Source: Mauremys mutica
Lineage: Eukaryota > Chordata > Testudines > Geoemydidae
Assembly (NCBI RefSeq): GCF_020497125.1
Contig: NC_059084.1
Coordinates: forward strand, 8,459,501 to 8,523,500
Direction: 5' to 3'
DNA: 64,000 nt
A model generated the notes under the pieces. The model had not been told where the DNA came from. It did no database searches and was given only the letters and a program-made list of their open reading frames with translations. Below, one piece after another: positions 13,088 to 24,559 of the stretch. Made by a program: the position numbers and the translations under genes. Position 1 is the first letter of the stretch. Each line of letters starts with the position of its first letter.

Positions 13088-13300
13088 CCCAGACATCCTG
13101 CCTAGACTGGGAAAATTACATGTGTTTAGGAAATGTGATAGTGGTGCACATGCTAATTAACCACACAACAAACAAACACATTTTTACACATCAGAGTCTG
13201 TCTAGGCGCCCAGTGGTGTTTAAAAATGTGTTAAGTAACACCTGTTTACCAACATTTGCTAAACACATCTCATTTTCTTAGTCCAGACTGGGACACAGTA
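13088..13300. repeat. imperfect inverted-repeat element
   Basis: The left end CTAGACTGGGAAAATTACATG through GTGTTTAG is mirrored by CTAAACACATCTCATTTTC then TTAGTCCAGACTGG. The arms are about 30 bases with mismatches, suggesting an old MITE. Confidence 0.5.
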
Positions 13301-16130
13301 GCTTAAGAGAGGCTGTAGAAGTGCACCAACTTCACGGGCCTGCCAAAAATCTAATCTGAATTAGCAAGAGTTTCGTGGTTATTAAATGGAAACTTTGAAT
13401 GGGAAGTAAATTCTGCAATGGCTGCTAAATTGCATCTCAGCAAAAAAAGGGAAAAAGCAACGTGTGCCATTCCTATTATCTTGAAATCCATCTCCCTTCT
13501 ACGTGATGGCATGGTGCATAATCCTTGGTATGATTCCTGAATTGCTAATATTTGTAGTGACAGGATTCCTAGTTGGGAATTTTCTCTCTCCCTCTCCTGC
13601 CTTTTGAAAATATTGTTTCAGACAAGCTTAAACATTCACAGGTGGCGTCTGGGGTACAGTTTGCCATTCATTGCAGCAAACCAGCTTCTAAGTCAAAGGT
13701 TTCAAGAATGTATTTGAATGCTGAGTCACTTTTTGTGCATGCGGGAAATAGTGCTTTCTTTGTTGATGTTCGAATAAGTTGTCTTCGTTTGCGTGCTGTA
13801 CGTACAGCTGCAGGGGATTAGGGTTGCTGACAAAGGAGGTTGGACATCTCACTGTAGAATACCGAGACTCAAGATGATACTTACAAATGACGGGGAAGTG
13901 GCAAGTGCACATACTCAGATTCCCAGTTAGCAGAAGTGCATACTATAAATAACCATGCCAGTTGTTTCTAATGAATCTGGTCTGTAGCTAGACATGGAAA
14001 TAAAATGTAAATGCAAGAAAACAGACGGCACCAAACTTTGTAACACCCAGCATTGTATTGGTGCCTTGCCAGAAGCCCAAAGATGGCACTCAATATGTGT
14101 TTAATATCAAAGCTAGGTTCATACAACATAATGAGTTTAGACCGATCCTGGTCCGTTCATGATGGGCCTGGTTCTCATCTACATTGAAGCCCTTTACATT
14201 GCTCTGGCCGCGTAATGGGGCCTTAAAGTGGGTGTAACTTATTCCCACTTGAAGGCTGCTTTATGCTGCCAGAGTGCAGTAAAGGACCTTAACGTATATG
14301 TCCAATGAGTCCATTGCACCTGATCGATCTCTTATTGACATTGGTGTAACTTGAGAGTAACTCCATGGGAACGAGAGTCCAATTGGGCCCAATATTGGTT
14401 TGTACTTTGATCTTCCTAGATCAGCTTGTCGTAGGACTTCTCCAGCAGCAAACATCTGAAGTGAATTGGCTTAGGGCCCACAGCGATTCCCAGGGGAGGG
14501 TGGCTACAGCTCTCATCACACTGGGCCTATCTGCTGCTGCACTGTGGGCACCCGCACTGCACTCTACACAGATTACAATGGGAGCGATCAGCATTGTGCT
14601 GCTCGACTGAAGATATTCTAACCTTTCTGAATAGGCTACTTCAGTCCCCGGTATCCACAGTGCTCTCGGTAGATGGGCACCCAGTACTTTAGAGCCTTTA
14701 CGCAGGATTGTGGCATTAACCTGGTGCCTGAGTTGCAGATGATTTGTGTCCCTGGAAACTCTAGTAGGCATTGGCCCAGAGGATAGGCATTAAGTGTCTG
14801 CTGGGGCTCCATGGAGAGCAGCCATAGAACCATCCTTGAAGAGGGTGCAGAATCTGTTTAGCATCATGGTCCTGTCCCTTTGCCAGGGACAAGCTGGGCC
14901 AGCTGCATTAGCCCACAGAGGCCTTGGGCTCGCTGGGTGTAAGGTGCATTGTGCCTGTTCCTGGGGGTGGGGTGGGGTAAAAGAAGGAGGCTCCCCTGTG
15001 CCCTGTATAGCAGCTGGGCAGAATCAGGCCCTTAAGGATACCGCAGATGGCAAGACTAATGTGAGAAAGTTTCATCCACAGAGCCTGGGTTTCTAACATT
15101 CCTGTTGACTTAAAGTCCATGGGGCATTGAAAGCCCATGTTCAGGTTATACTCCTCATTTCAACTAAGCAGGGGATTCCCCCTCCAGTCTGTTGGGGCAG
15201 TGACTTCACTGGCTAACATTCCCACAAGCTCAAATCCCAGCCTGATGCACTGACATCTTCATAAAGTATAATTACAGCCATAAGCCAAGTGGTGTTGGAA
15301 ACAAAGTCCCAAGTCATGGGAATTAAATCAGGGACCTCATAATTAAACTTCAGTGTAACACAGTAGTCAGCTGAAGCAGCAGATTTGCTAATTCCAGGAT
15401 TTGATACAGGCTCCTTCAGAACTCTGCTGGGGTATGGGACCTTTCGTTCTCTCTCTACTTGATAGAAGCTTTTCAAGTGCAAATGAAACTGTCCCTTTTA
15501 TACTGACACTTGATCAGTATCATTTTGGTGCTAGTTTGGGGATTGATAATCCACTCCGTCTGCTGCTGAGCCGTTTCTCTTTGGAGTTCAGTTCTGCTCT
15601 TTATCGTACAGCAGAGTTGGTTGGACTTGCAGTGCTTTAGCTGATATCTCAGTTGCTTCCTGTGAGCTTGTTTTCTCTTGTATTTGCAGCGTTAGGGAAG
15701 AAAGTGAAGCAGTGAGGACCTTTATGAGCTTTGTAAGATTAGTAAGAAGGTAAACATCACAACCATGCCATTTCTCTTTAGCTAAGTGTTATTTAGAAGT
15801 TAGGACACAGGCCTTCCTTTAGAATGAAGTGGCGCTGCCTTTAGATGAGCAGATGCAAAAATAAATTCAGTGGAGGAGGTTGGGGAGCAGCATGCAGTGC
15901 TCTCTTCTAGACTGAAAATAAAACCAAGATATCTCCACCCTCAGTGGTCAAACTAGGAGGAACAAGTATGGTTGTTGGTGAGCTTTAGTGAGTCTAAACT
16001 TATTGGGTCAGGGAATTTCTCTTTGTATTTGTCATTTTCTTCTAGGGATGACAAGAAGAAATCCTGATCAGCTAAGCATTAAGATTTTTAAAGTTGCTCA
16101 GCACTGCAAGGCCTAAGGTCTGGATCCTTA
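13301..16130. other. intergenic DNA with diffuse old repeats
   Basis: No gene is visible. Bases about 14165-14400 contain reptile repeat wording (GGGCCTGGTTCTCATCTACA, GACATTGGTGTAACTT) facing in opposite directions, probably a decayed foldback repeat. Confidence 0.45.
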
Positions 16131-16345
16131 AAGGTATTTAGGCACCAAACACTTATTGATTTCAATGGAAGTTAGGAAGCTAAATAGCTTTGAGGATCTG
16201 GGCCTAAGTGACTTAAACTACTAACTCCCATTTTCAAAAGGAGCCTAAGTCACTTTTGAAAATGGGACGTGGTGTTCTAAGTCACGTAGGCCTTGCAACA
16301 CTGACTGGAGTGATACCTAAGTACCTCTTATAAATCTGAGCCTTA
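16131..16345. repeat. reptile foldback repeat (CCTAAGTCAC family)
   Basis: CCTAAGTGACTTAAAC and CCTAAGTCACTTTTGAAAAT lie in an inverted arrangement around CCCATTTTCAAAAG. Related copies are at 20405-20530 and 61795-62005. Confidence 0.6.
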
Positions 16346-16479
16346 TAGACTAGTACATCTCACCGCTGCCATTACCACCATTAGCCAGTCTCTGTGTAAC
16401 AGAAACCTTCACTGGGGCAGAAGTTCATCCTCAATACAGGCAACTACCCTAGTCCTCACCATGTTCTTATCATACCTAA

Positions 16480-16620
16480 CAAGTACTAATCCCTTACCTG
16501 GATATAGTCCCTTTCTTTGAGGCACTCAGATGGCTTCACAAAAATGGGTAAGTACCATTATCCTTATTTTAAAGTGATGAGGATACTCAGCTACATAGAG
16601 ATTAGGGCTCAGATTTTCAG
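16480..16620 (-). repeat. probable MIR-type SINE relic
   Basis: The text ACCATTATCCTTATTTTAAAG followed by GATGAGGATACTCAG resembles a diverged MIR core in reverse orientation. Confidence 0.35.
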
Positions 16621-17063
16621 AATTACAAGTGCTGGGTGGGAAGAAATGCATACCTAATCTTGCATGCATGATTATTGTGACTGCATGTATAAATAGCAGT
16701 GAAGAGCCAGATTTTCAGACATAGGGGTATGCACATGCATTTGTGCACCTAATTTGTGCTTGCCTTGACTGGAGTTGCACTGCAGCAAAGAGCATCTGAT
16801 GAGCTAAAGGTCTAACAGGACATTTTTGTTTGCAGTTCCAGTGGTAACAGATGTGGAAATTCGGTGCATTCTGAAAATACAGTCATAGACCATAACTGTT
16901 CATTTGTGTGTGCAGTGCCCATGTTTTTGTGCATGCAATTACGTGAACATGGTTCTGAAAAGCTGGGCCAAACAACTGGTACAAGGTCACCGTGTGAGTC
17001 AGCATCTGTGTTAATAGATTCCCATCTCCGATGACCCTTTCTCCCCTGCTGTACCAACTAGAC

Positions 17064-17300
17064 CAGGGGTCCCCAACGCGGCGCCCGCGGGGGCATCTAA
17101 ATATGCCCGTGTCCTGGCCGGCAGTTGAGCATCCGCCGAAATGCCGCCGAAATTCAGCGGCATTTCAGCGGTGATGCCTCTCGATGATGCCACTTGCCAC
17201 CGACAAGCGACGTCATCGAGAGGTGTCGCCGCCGAAATGCCGCTGAAATTCGACGGCATTTCGGCGGATGCTCGACCACTGCCATGGTTGAGGACCACTG
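17064..17300. mobile_element. hairpin-rich hAT-type MITE with perfect target duplication
   Basis: The 237-bp element begins CAGGGGTCCCCAAC and ends GGTTGAGGACCACTG. AACTAGAC is present at 17056-17063 and 17301-17308, a perfect 8-bp duplication. Inside, GAGCATCCGCCGAAATGCCG (17127-17146) is exactly mirrored at 17254-17273, so the element can fold into a long hairpin. Open frames here are by-products. Confidence 0.93.
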
Positions 17301-17308
17301 AACTAGAC

Positions 17309-20300
17309 CATGATTGCCTCCTTAAGAAAGGGCTAAGAAAACAGGGGAGGTGGAAGATGACCAAAGAGAGAAATATTGGGGCGGGGCGGGGGGCGGTGTT
17401 CAGGGGAGAATGAGAAGGCAATAAGTCATGTGACAAGAAAAATCTGGTGGTAGGGGCTATAGAACTTTGTGCACGGATATTAAAAATGAAAATCCATAAG
17501 CAACACTGCAACCCCCCCTACACAGATACACACAGCTGTGCCAGGCAGAAAATAAATAAATAAGAAGAAAGTGACAGAGTAATTACTTGTACCTCAGTGT
17601 AGTATGTACAGATTCAACCTCTCAACAGCAGCCGTGTGAATAATACGTCCCCCTGGTACACTAGCAGCCCGAGAAACACAGAGCTTCTGCTATGATTCCT
17701 TGCCTAGGACAAAAAACAAAAGAGAGAGAGAGACTTCGTATTGTTTCTTAATAATATGGAATCAGCTTGGACTGTCTGGGCTGGGAGGGGGCAAGCATCA
17801 GTATCTGCGTAGGAGGAGGCGAGCGTAGCTTGGCATGTAGTTCTGACGGCTGCAGAATTGTGGTTCAATTCCCCTTACTAACCTCTCCAGTCAAGAGTCA
17901 GAAGTGTGGCGATCATGAAGTTTTCAACATGGCAGGCTGGTTTTATGCTCTGAAAAAGCAATAGTTCCCTAGTGCCCTTGTATAGTGGAAATTAAAGCGT
18001 GTGTGGTGTGGAATACTTACATTCCGCCTTTTCGGACAGGTCTCAAAGTGACTGGTGTGATGGTACGTTACCCTTAGAGGAAGGCGAATGTGGGCAGAAG
18101 TGGTGGGTGGTAGTCCTGAGAAGGAAGGCTGTCTGGTGAAAGGTGAGGGGCCAGGGGATGACTCTGAGTGTGTGCTGGGCAAGGGAAAGACAGGGAGAAA
18201 TTAGCCCCCTCCGTTTTCTTAAAATAACTGAATAGAGAGAAGAGGGAATATTGGTGGCAATAATTTTGGAGCAATGTTTTCATTTAAAGCCATAACTGAA
18301 GGATTCCCCCCTCTAGATCTCCATATCTTTAAGCCAATTGCTTACCAGTCTGTGACTGACTTATTGTGATACACAACAGAACTGAAGTGCATTTACCTTA
18401 AAGCCTTCTTGGCAGGCTCTGCATCAGAGCAATTGGAGAATTGTGTTCAGTGCACCCCCACTGCTAGCTAGCTCTTAGCGTCTTAGTCTGAGTACAGTTA
18501 AAAAGGTGCAGTGCTTTCTGGCCTGGGAGGGTGCCCAAAAGACCAGCACGACCCAGTCGAGTGCATGTCACCATGAACTTGAGAAGGTGGAGTTTGGTGC
18601 CAGGTTGCCTCACTGGCTTGGCTGGAAATGGAAATCTTAGAACTTGGGGATTTGGGATCTTCTTTATTTCATTTTAAAAGACACGAATAAATTCTTCCTC
18701 CTAGCTCCCCCCAGGGTCTCAGCAAAGTAAAGGAAGTCAGTGAAGTTCTGGGGAGCTGGCACATGTGCCTGGACCTGTCTGCATTTTAAAGAAAGGTAGA
18801 GCAGCAGCATTTGCTTCTCACTACCTGGCAACACACAACCTGGAGGGGAAAGAGCGCTTTGTGTGGGATAAGATGCTGCACTCAAAGTGCAGGGGATTTC
18901 TACTGAACTTCACCAGACAGGGCATATTAGGCATTCTTAATAGGGTTCAAGGAACTGCTGAAAGGAGGAACACAAAGAGAATTTGGAGGCTCAGTCTAGT
19001 TCCTAGCAAATCATCCAACACTACAGCACCTCTGCAGAGAGAAGCAGGACCACGTGTGTGTTTGGGGCGGGAAGGAGGCGGCCTGAAGATGCAGCGTTGG
19101 GGAAGCTTGCCCAGCTGCTATCCATGTTGCACCTGTTCTGTGCACAAACAACAGGCTTCAGTTTGCTAGACTGCCAGTCTGCCACATTTTACCAGCACAA
19201 AATTCACATTTTTAATAAGTAACCCTTTGCTAGTTGGCGTGTGGAGCCGAGAGGGCATCCTGGGATTTGTTAACCTTGAGGATGCATTCTACAGCATTAC
19301 CAGGTTTATCTGCACTAGAGCTCTGTGGTTTCCCGCCGGGTGTTGGGTGTTTCCTCCCAGGGAATACATCTCCTCTCACCCACACAGCCCTTGGGCTGTG
19401 GCCATCATCCTTCCAGTTATCCTTGAGCTCATCAATACACAGGAGTCACTGTCGAGTGACATAACGCTCTTTCTCCTCTTCAGGAGCTGAGTGTGCCATC
19501 TATAAAACTCCTAGTCCTTGCTGGGTCAGGTAGGAACTGGGACTGGGTCTAAGACCAGGACAGAAAATCAAACCTGGGTCTCCTACATGATGGTGCAGCG
19601 CTCAAATTGTTAGGCCATTGGGTTGGGTCTTAGATCTGGTTTAGAGCTTGCCAATATTGTAAACTATTCAAGGGCATAGACTTGACACCTACTGAAGTGT
19701 CACACAAGCACAGCAGCTCCTCCTCCCCCTTCAGGAGAGTGATGAAATCTGAAGCACCTTCCCCTTGCAATTGATTGGTGTTTATCAGCTCTCTTGCATC
19801 CTAAGCAGTTCTGTAAGCCCATGGCCAATTTTGCATCTCTGATATTGATGAAAACTCCAACTCAATCAGCTTTAAGCAAAAAGGAAGAGAGCCTTATACA
19901 CTTGGGAAGGAGATTAAGGTTAAATGAGAGGCTGCACTTGAATAAAGGAGACTTGGCAAGTTTACAGTTTGCTGCAGGGGCTATCGTAATAACCTAATTT
20001 GATTAAAGGCCCTTTTAAAAAGATAGCTTTATGGCTTGACTGCCTTTACATGTTGCAAACAAGTTAGGAATATTCATTGTGTTACCTCCATTGCTGAAAG
20101 TGTGGCTAACAACTATAAAGTGCTGTCAGTTTTTGGCCGTGTGTATGTTCTCTCTGTGTGCTGCACCGACTCTGGCCAGATAGCCAATACAGCAGACTCC
20201 GCTCGAGCTGCCTAAGCAGACCACAGACTCAGTTCAGCGGCTAAAGTGCTCAGCGCGGTTTAGTGCCGATAAAGCATGGCACTGACTCGCTGGATCAAGG

Positions 20301-20400
20301 TCTACAGTTACTCTAGCACATGTATGCCAGTGACAGTGGAGCAGCTCAGTAAGCGGCAGGACTTTCCACTCCTCCTTGGCCAAAGACACCGCTTCTGTGA
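17309..20400. other. intergenic DNA, no gene seen
   Basis: Frames such as 18765-19169 have no recognisable family similarity and no supporting splice context. The segment near 19560-19625 may be a SINE scrap. Confidence 0.5.
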
Positions 20401-20404
20401 CCCC

Positions 20405-20530
20405 TCTTTTATGCACTAAGTCCCATTGCCATTCAATGAGACTTTAGGAGCCCAAGTCTTATTTTCAAAAATGACATTAGATACTTGAGACCCTAAGTCA
20501 GTTAGGTGCATTTGAAAATTTACCCCACGC
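20405..20530. repeat. reptile repeat, same family as 16131
   Basis: It contains ACTAAGTCCCATTGCC, GGAGCCCAAGTCTTATTTTC and CCTAAGTCAGTTAGG, diverged versions of the family at 16131 and 61795. Confidence 0.5.
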
Positions 20531-21911
20531 TGACCAGGCGTTACACTTGGTTTTTGGGAAGATCACCTTCCATGTGTGTCTGTGCGGATTCACGAGAGTG
20601 CGCTGTGAAGGTGTTACCACCTGTTGTGTGCTTTTTAAAAATTGTGCAAGGGTCAACACTGGCACCTGTAAAAAACCATGTGTGTAGATTTCAGGTTGGA
20701 TCTTTGCTTCAGGCGCTTCCCCTTCAGCGCTGTGTCCCACTGACTCAATGCCAGACCTGCAATATGCAGGCTGCCTGAAGGATACGAGGGAAAAATAGAA
20801 TGTGCAATAAAGACCAATACCATGACTACCCATGGGAATAAAGCTACGTGTGGTAATAACCATGTGACTAATCTAGCTTCAGTGGCCAATGGACAGCTCA
20901 GTTTTTGGGTACATGGGGATCACATTCCCATGTCATCACACCAAACCTTCACTGCACAATTTGTGTGGATAAATGATTTGATTGATTCTTCTGATAGGAA
21001 AATCCTTTCTCCTTGAGAAGGGTGAGGGACGTGATATCAGTGAGAGTGCCTGGTTACAGGGCTGGTGTTTCCTGGTATAATGCACTCTTCCTAAAACTCA
21101 TCGCCTTACACCTTCATTTCTGAACAAGACTGAAAAATTGCAGGGCCAGCTGCTCTTGTCCTTTACACCATTGCACCAGATTCAAAGCTAGGAAAATTGA
21201 GCAATTTGTGTAAAATTTGTGCTGCTAGTGCCTTATGACTTGCACATTGCTTAGCTATGGAAGCAATGAGCGCGTGAGGCATCTTATGTGCTAATTAGAA
21301 TGCTCTTTTTGGAGCAACAGGTACATTGTGGGAGCCGAGGGAACCCTCCAGCGAAATCAAGGACATGCCAAAACAACTGGTCCGTTATCTGAAGTGAACT
21401 CCTCTGCTTGCTGCTGATTTAATTTGGGAAATAACGATGCCAACAAAAGCACTTCAGCCAAAAATGGTCACACACAGATTCCCAGGAAAGTGGAGAATAC
21501 AGAACAATGCTGTAGATGTAGACAGTGTCTGCTGGAAATGCTGGTGGTAAATACAATAACCTTTGAGGCTGTGTGTGGAGCTCCTGATGGCTGGATACCG
21601 CTGACAAGAAGTGGCATCTCTCCTTGCCTCATTGACTCCCCAGCTCTTTTCAAATCTCATCTGAAAATATATCTTTTTTTCTCTCTGGCCCCATTCGTTT
21701 CTCTTCCCCACTTTCCTATTTAATTGTATTATTTAACTTTGTGTGAGTGTTGTTTGAAAGAGCACAAGAAAACTCTATTGCATGGTGTGTAACTTTCAGA
21801 ATATTGAATGTATCGTTTGTCAAAGGGGGATGCATGGACGTGACAGCCTGTTCAAACGGGTTAATGTGCAAACAAGTGCCTTGTTTGTGCCCATAGTTTC
21901 TGTGCATAATT
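20531..21911. other. intergenic DNA, no gene seen
   Basis: No gene is visible. The part 21560-21700 may be an old LINE relic but I could not place it. Confidence 0.4.
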
Positions 21912-22037
21912 AGGAGTGAAATTTCACCTTCCGTGCAGGGCCCAGGCACTACTTAAGTCCTCAATAGTGTTTAATGGAAGTTAAGTGGTGTATAGGTCTG
22001 TGCTGATCCTCTGATTGGGAGTGAATTTCACCCTTAA
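21912..22037. repeat. short inverted-repeat element
   Basis: GGAGTGAAATTTCACCTT at the left and GGGAGTGAATTTCACCCTT at the right flank a short core. A similar pair bounds 42594-42746. Confidence 0.45.
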
Positions 22038-22055
22038 AGTATAGTTTATCTAAAC

Positions 22056-22388
22056 CAGTGGTTCCCAAACTTGTTCTGCCGCTTGTTCAGGGAAAGCCCC
22101 TGGCGGGCCGGGCCAGTTTGTTTACCTGCCGTGTCCGCAGGTTCGGCCGATCGCGGCTCCCAGTGGCTGCGGTTCGCTGCTCCAGGCCAGTGGGAGCTGC
22201 TGGAAGTGGCGCAGGCTGAGGGACGTACTGGCCGCTGCTTCCCGCAGCCCCCATTGGCCTGGGGTGGTGAATCGCGGCCAGTGGGAGCCGTGATCGGCTG
22301 AACCTGCGGATGCGGCAGGTAAACAAGTCGGCCTGGCCCGCCAGGGGCTTTCCCTGCACAAGCGGCAGAACAAGTTTGGGAACCACTG
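22056..22388. mobile_element. hAT-type MITE with perfect target duplication
   Basis: The 333-bp element has near-perfect ends: CAGTGGTTCCCAAACTTG at the left and CAAGTTTGGGAACCACTG at the right. ATCTAAAC occurs at 22048-22055 and 22389-22396. The arms are complementary well inward (GGAAAGCCCCTGGCGGGCC against its mirror), so nearly the whole element is palindromic. A truncated relative lies at 1811. Confidence 0.95.
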
Positions 22389-22396
22389 ATCTAAAC

Positions 22397-23463
22397 TTAT
22401 ATTTGGAACAAAGCCATCATTTTCTGAACTGCCTGGAGGGACTAACTAATGTCTCAGACAGGGCTTCAACTTGGAACATGACAGGAGGTGTTGTGGAACT
22501 GACTAGTTAGCTCTTCTGAGTTTCTATGAAATATTTGGTTATATCATAAGTATGATTGTCTATTATTCCGATAACTGACCTTGTCATGATAGTACCAAGA
22601 GAATAGTGGCCCTCATCAAATCAGAGAAAGGAGAGGCTGAAAAGACCCAATTTTCAGCTGCTCTCTCTCAAATGCCACTGCAAAATTTGAAGGCACACTC
22701 TGAATGCTCATCAACTCCTGTGTGTATAAACCCATATTGAGTTGTAGGGCATGTAAGTTACCTGATCTATGTGTACAAATGACTATTTGCATATGCAAAT
22801 GGCAATTGGTTTTAGGCATAAACAGGGGCAGTGCATAATGTGAGCATGCACAGGTCAAATGCCTTGGTAATCACTGGCCTTGGTAATCATCCCCTTAACA
22901 ATGCAGGATTATTTCCTACATTGTCTTTAAGGTTCAGTTTTAGCCTGAAAAATGACTATGTAAAAATGGCAACAGCTTAGACTTGCACCTTGTGTACTCA
23001 GAATCTCATCTTGCTGTAGTGACCAAAAAATAAATTTTTGGTACTGTTACCATTCAGTGCTAGTCACAGAGTGTTTACACAAACACATCCCGATATCAAG
23101 TGGTACTAGAACATCCCAATATCAAGAATGATACAAAAAATATTCCCCAAGGATAACAGGAACATGCTGACGCCTCCTGAAAGATAAAGTCAGGATGACA
23201 GTACGCAACAGAGATGTTTTAATCAAACCAACATGTACAAGATGAAGGGTGATAACTAGCAACGTCAGGGAGCAGTAACTAACTACATCAAAAGGGAAGT
23301 ACTAACTTGTTTGTATTGGGATATAAAGATGTATCTCAGAAGGAATATCTTTGGCCAGCCTAGGACCAGTGGAAAGTCCCACCACTGACTGAGCTGTGTC
23401 CATTGTCATGAGCATACATGTCTTAATATCCATGTAGAGTTCTGCCAGGTGTTATTAAAAAAA
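22397..23463. other. intergenic DNA, no gene seen
   Basis: Bases 22660-22860 contain the perfect 16-bp palindrome ATTTGCATATGCAAAT at 22785-22800 in a repeat-like setting. The rest shows nothing recognisable. Confidence 0.45.
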
Positions 23464-23645
23464 TAATTGGAGCTATACCTATCTCTTAGGCCTGGAAGGG
23501 TCATTGAGTCCAGCCCCCTGCCTTCACTAGCAGGACCAAGTACTGATTTTTTGCCCCAAATCCCTAAGTTGCCCCCTCAAGGACTGAATTTACAACCCTG
23601 GGTTTAGCAGGCCAATGCTCAAACCACTGAGCTATCCCTCCCCCC
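23464..23645 (-). repeat. tRNA-derived SINE (tortoise Cry-I-like)
   Basis: On the minus strand the element starts GGGGGAGGGATAGCTCAGTG, holding the A box TAGCTCAGTGG (plus coordinates 23624-23634) and a degenerate B box GGTTGTAAATTC (23586-23597). Its body and the CTGGACTCAATGACCC tail match the turtle polymerase III SINE I remember as Cry-I, ending near an A/T-rich stretch. It is a SINE, not a functional tRNA gene. Confidence 0.85.
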
Positions 23646-23939
23646 AGCTTTACTTTGTTGACAATAAACCTGGCCAGGTGCCTTCACTGAAAATGGAGTC
23701 TGTGGATTTATTAGGCAGTTTAATTGCAGTCTGCTATCTCTGCTATCTGCACAGAGCTGGGACAGCACCTCAATGAACCCACACGCAACCAACAGCTGAC
23801 CACATAGCCAATGCTGCAGAGAGAGAGGAAAGTGTGTTCCATTCTGTCTTGTGCGTCATCAGCAAGATTGTTTACCAAGTTCTAACCAGACAATGAGTTT
23901 GCACTGGCATTACTAAGAGTCTAATTCATTAGAATATAT

Positions 23940-24045
23940 TGTGGGACAGCCCCCAAAGGCCCAGGTCTCCAGTTTGCTAGGTGCTCTACAAACACAGAAC
24001 AAAACGATGGTTCCTGACCCAAATAACTTACAGTCTAAGTTAGAA
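23940..24045 (-). repeat. LINE-2/CR1-like tail relic
   Basis: GGTGCTCTACAAACACAGAAC followed by AACTTACAGTCTAAG is wording common in reptile LINE tails; related segments are at 27405-27500 and 50930-51030, some in opposite orientation. Confidence 0.45.
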
Positions 24046-24317
24046 ATGTAGCCTGTGGAATCGTTCTGACGGGTGGTGCTATATTGTAAGCGAAGAACCC
24101 AGCTAGACTCTGAGCCCCAGCTGAGTTTGCAGGGCTGGCAATGAGAAAAACGATATTTTTACTTGCACAAGGATCGGTTTTGATACAGAAACCATCTAGA
24201 GGCAAAGTGGCAGGGAACTCCCCAATGTCATTTGTACAGAGTCACTTTCCAGCGTTGAAACACACTTTAATGCCTCCTCTTCTCAGGTCTAACCTCATTT
24301 CCCACCCTTTTCACTCA

Positions 24318-24559
24318 GCAATGCTTCAGTGGACACTGAAGGAAATGGTGAGGACACTAGTAATTTTGTTATGAGCCAGCAGCTCAGAACTCCCTTCAAC
24401 AACCTTGACAACATGGAAACACTAAGTGAAGAGGGCTCTGACAATCAAAATGTTAATGCAGACACAAATGATAATATAACTGGATACCCTCGGAGTCTTT
24501 CAAGAAATGCCCCATTGACAAGTGCTGTCCCACGTCTGAAAAGAAATGTTCCTACATAA
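24318..24559 (+). other. orphan coding-like segment behind a splice-acceptor-like site
   Basis: A pyrimidine-rich run ending CACTCAG (to 24317) precedes an open frame that reads NASVDTEGNGEDTSNFVMSQ, continues with LRTPFNNLDNMETLSEEGS, then NDNITGYPRSLSRNAPL, and stops at TAA (24557-24559). The residue mix (Asn, Asp, Ser, Thr, few Trp or Cys) looks like a disordered protein tail rather than random translation. I do not recognise the family. It does not match the C-terminus of TAF4, the gene I would expect facing CDH4 in tetrapods. It could be a terminal exon, a pseudogene fragment or chance. Confidence 0.3.

Noticed and set aside
23624..23645. tRNA gene, suggested by A-box and B-box motifs
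   Set aside because: The B box is degenerate and the tRNA-like head continues into a SINE body and tail, so it is a SINE.
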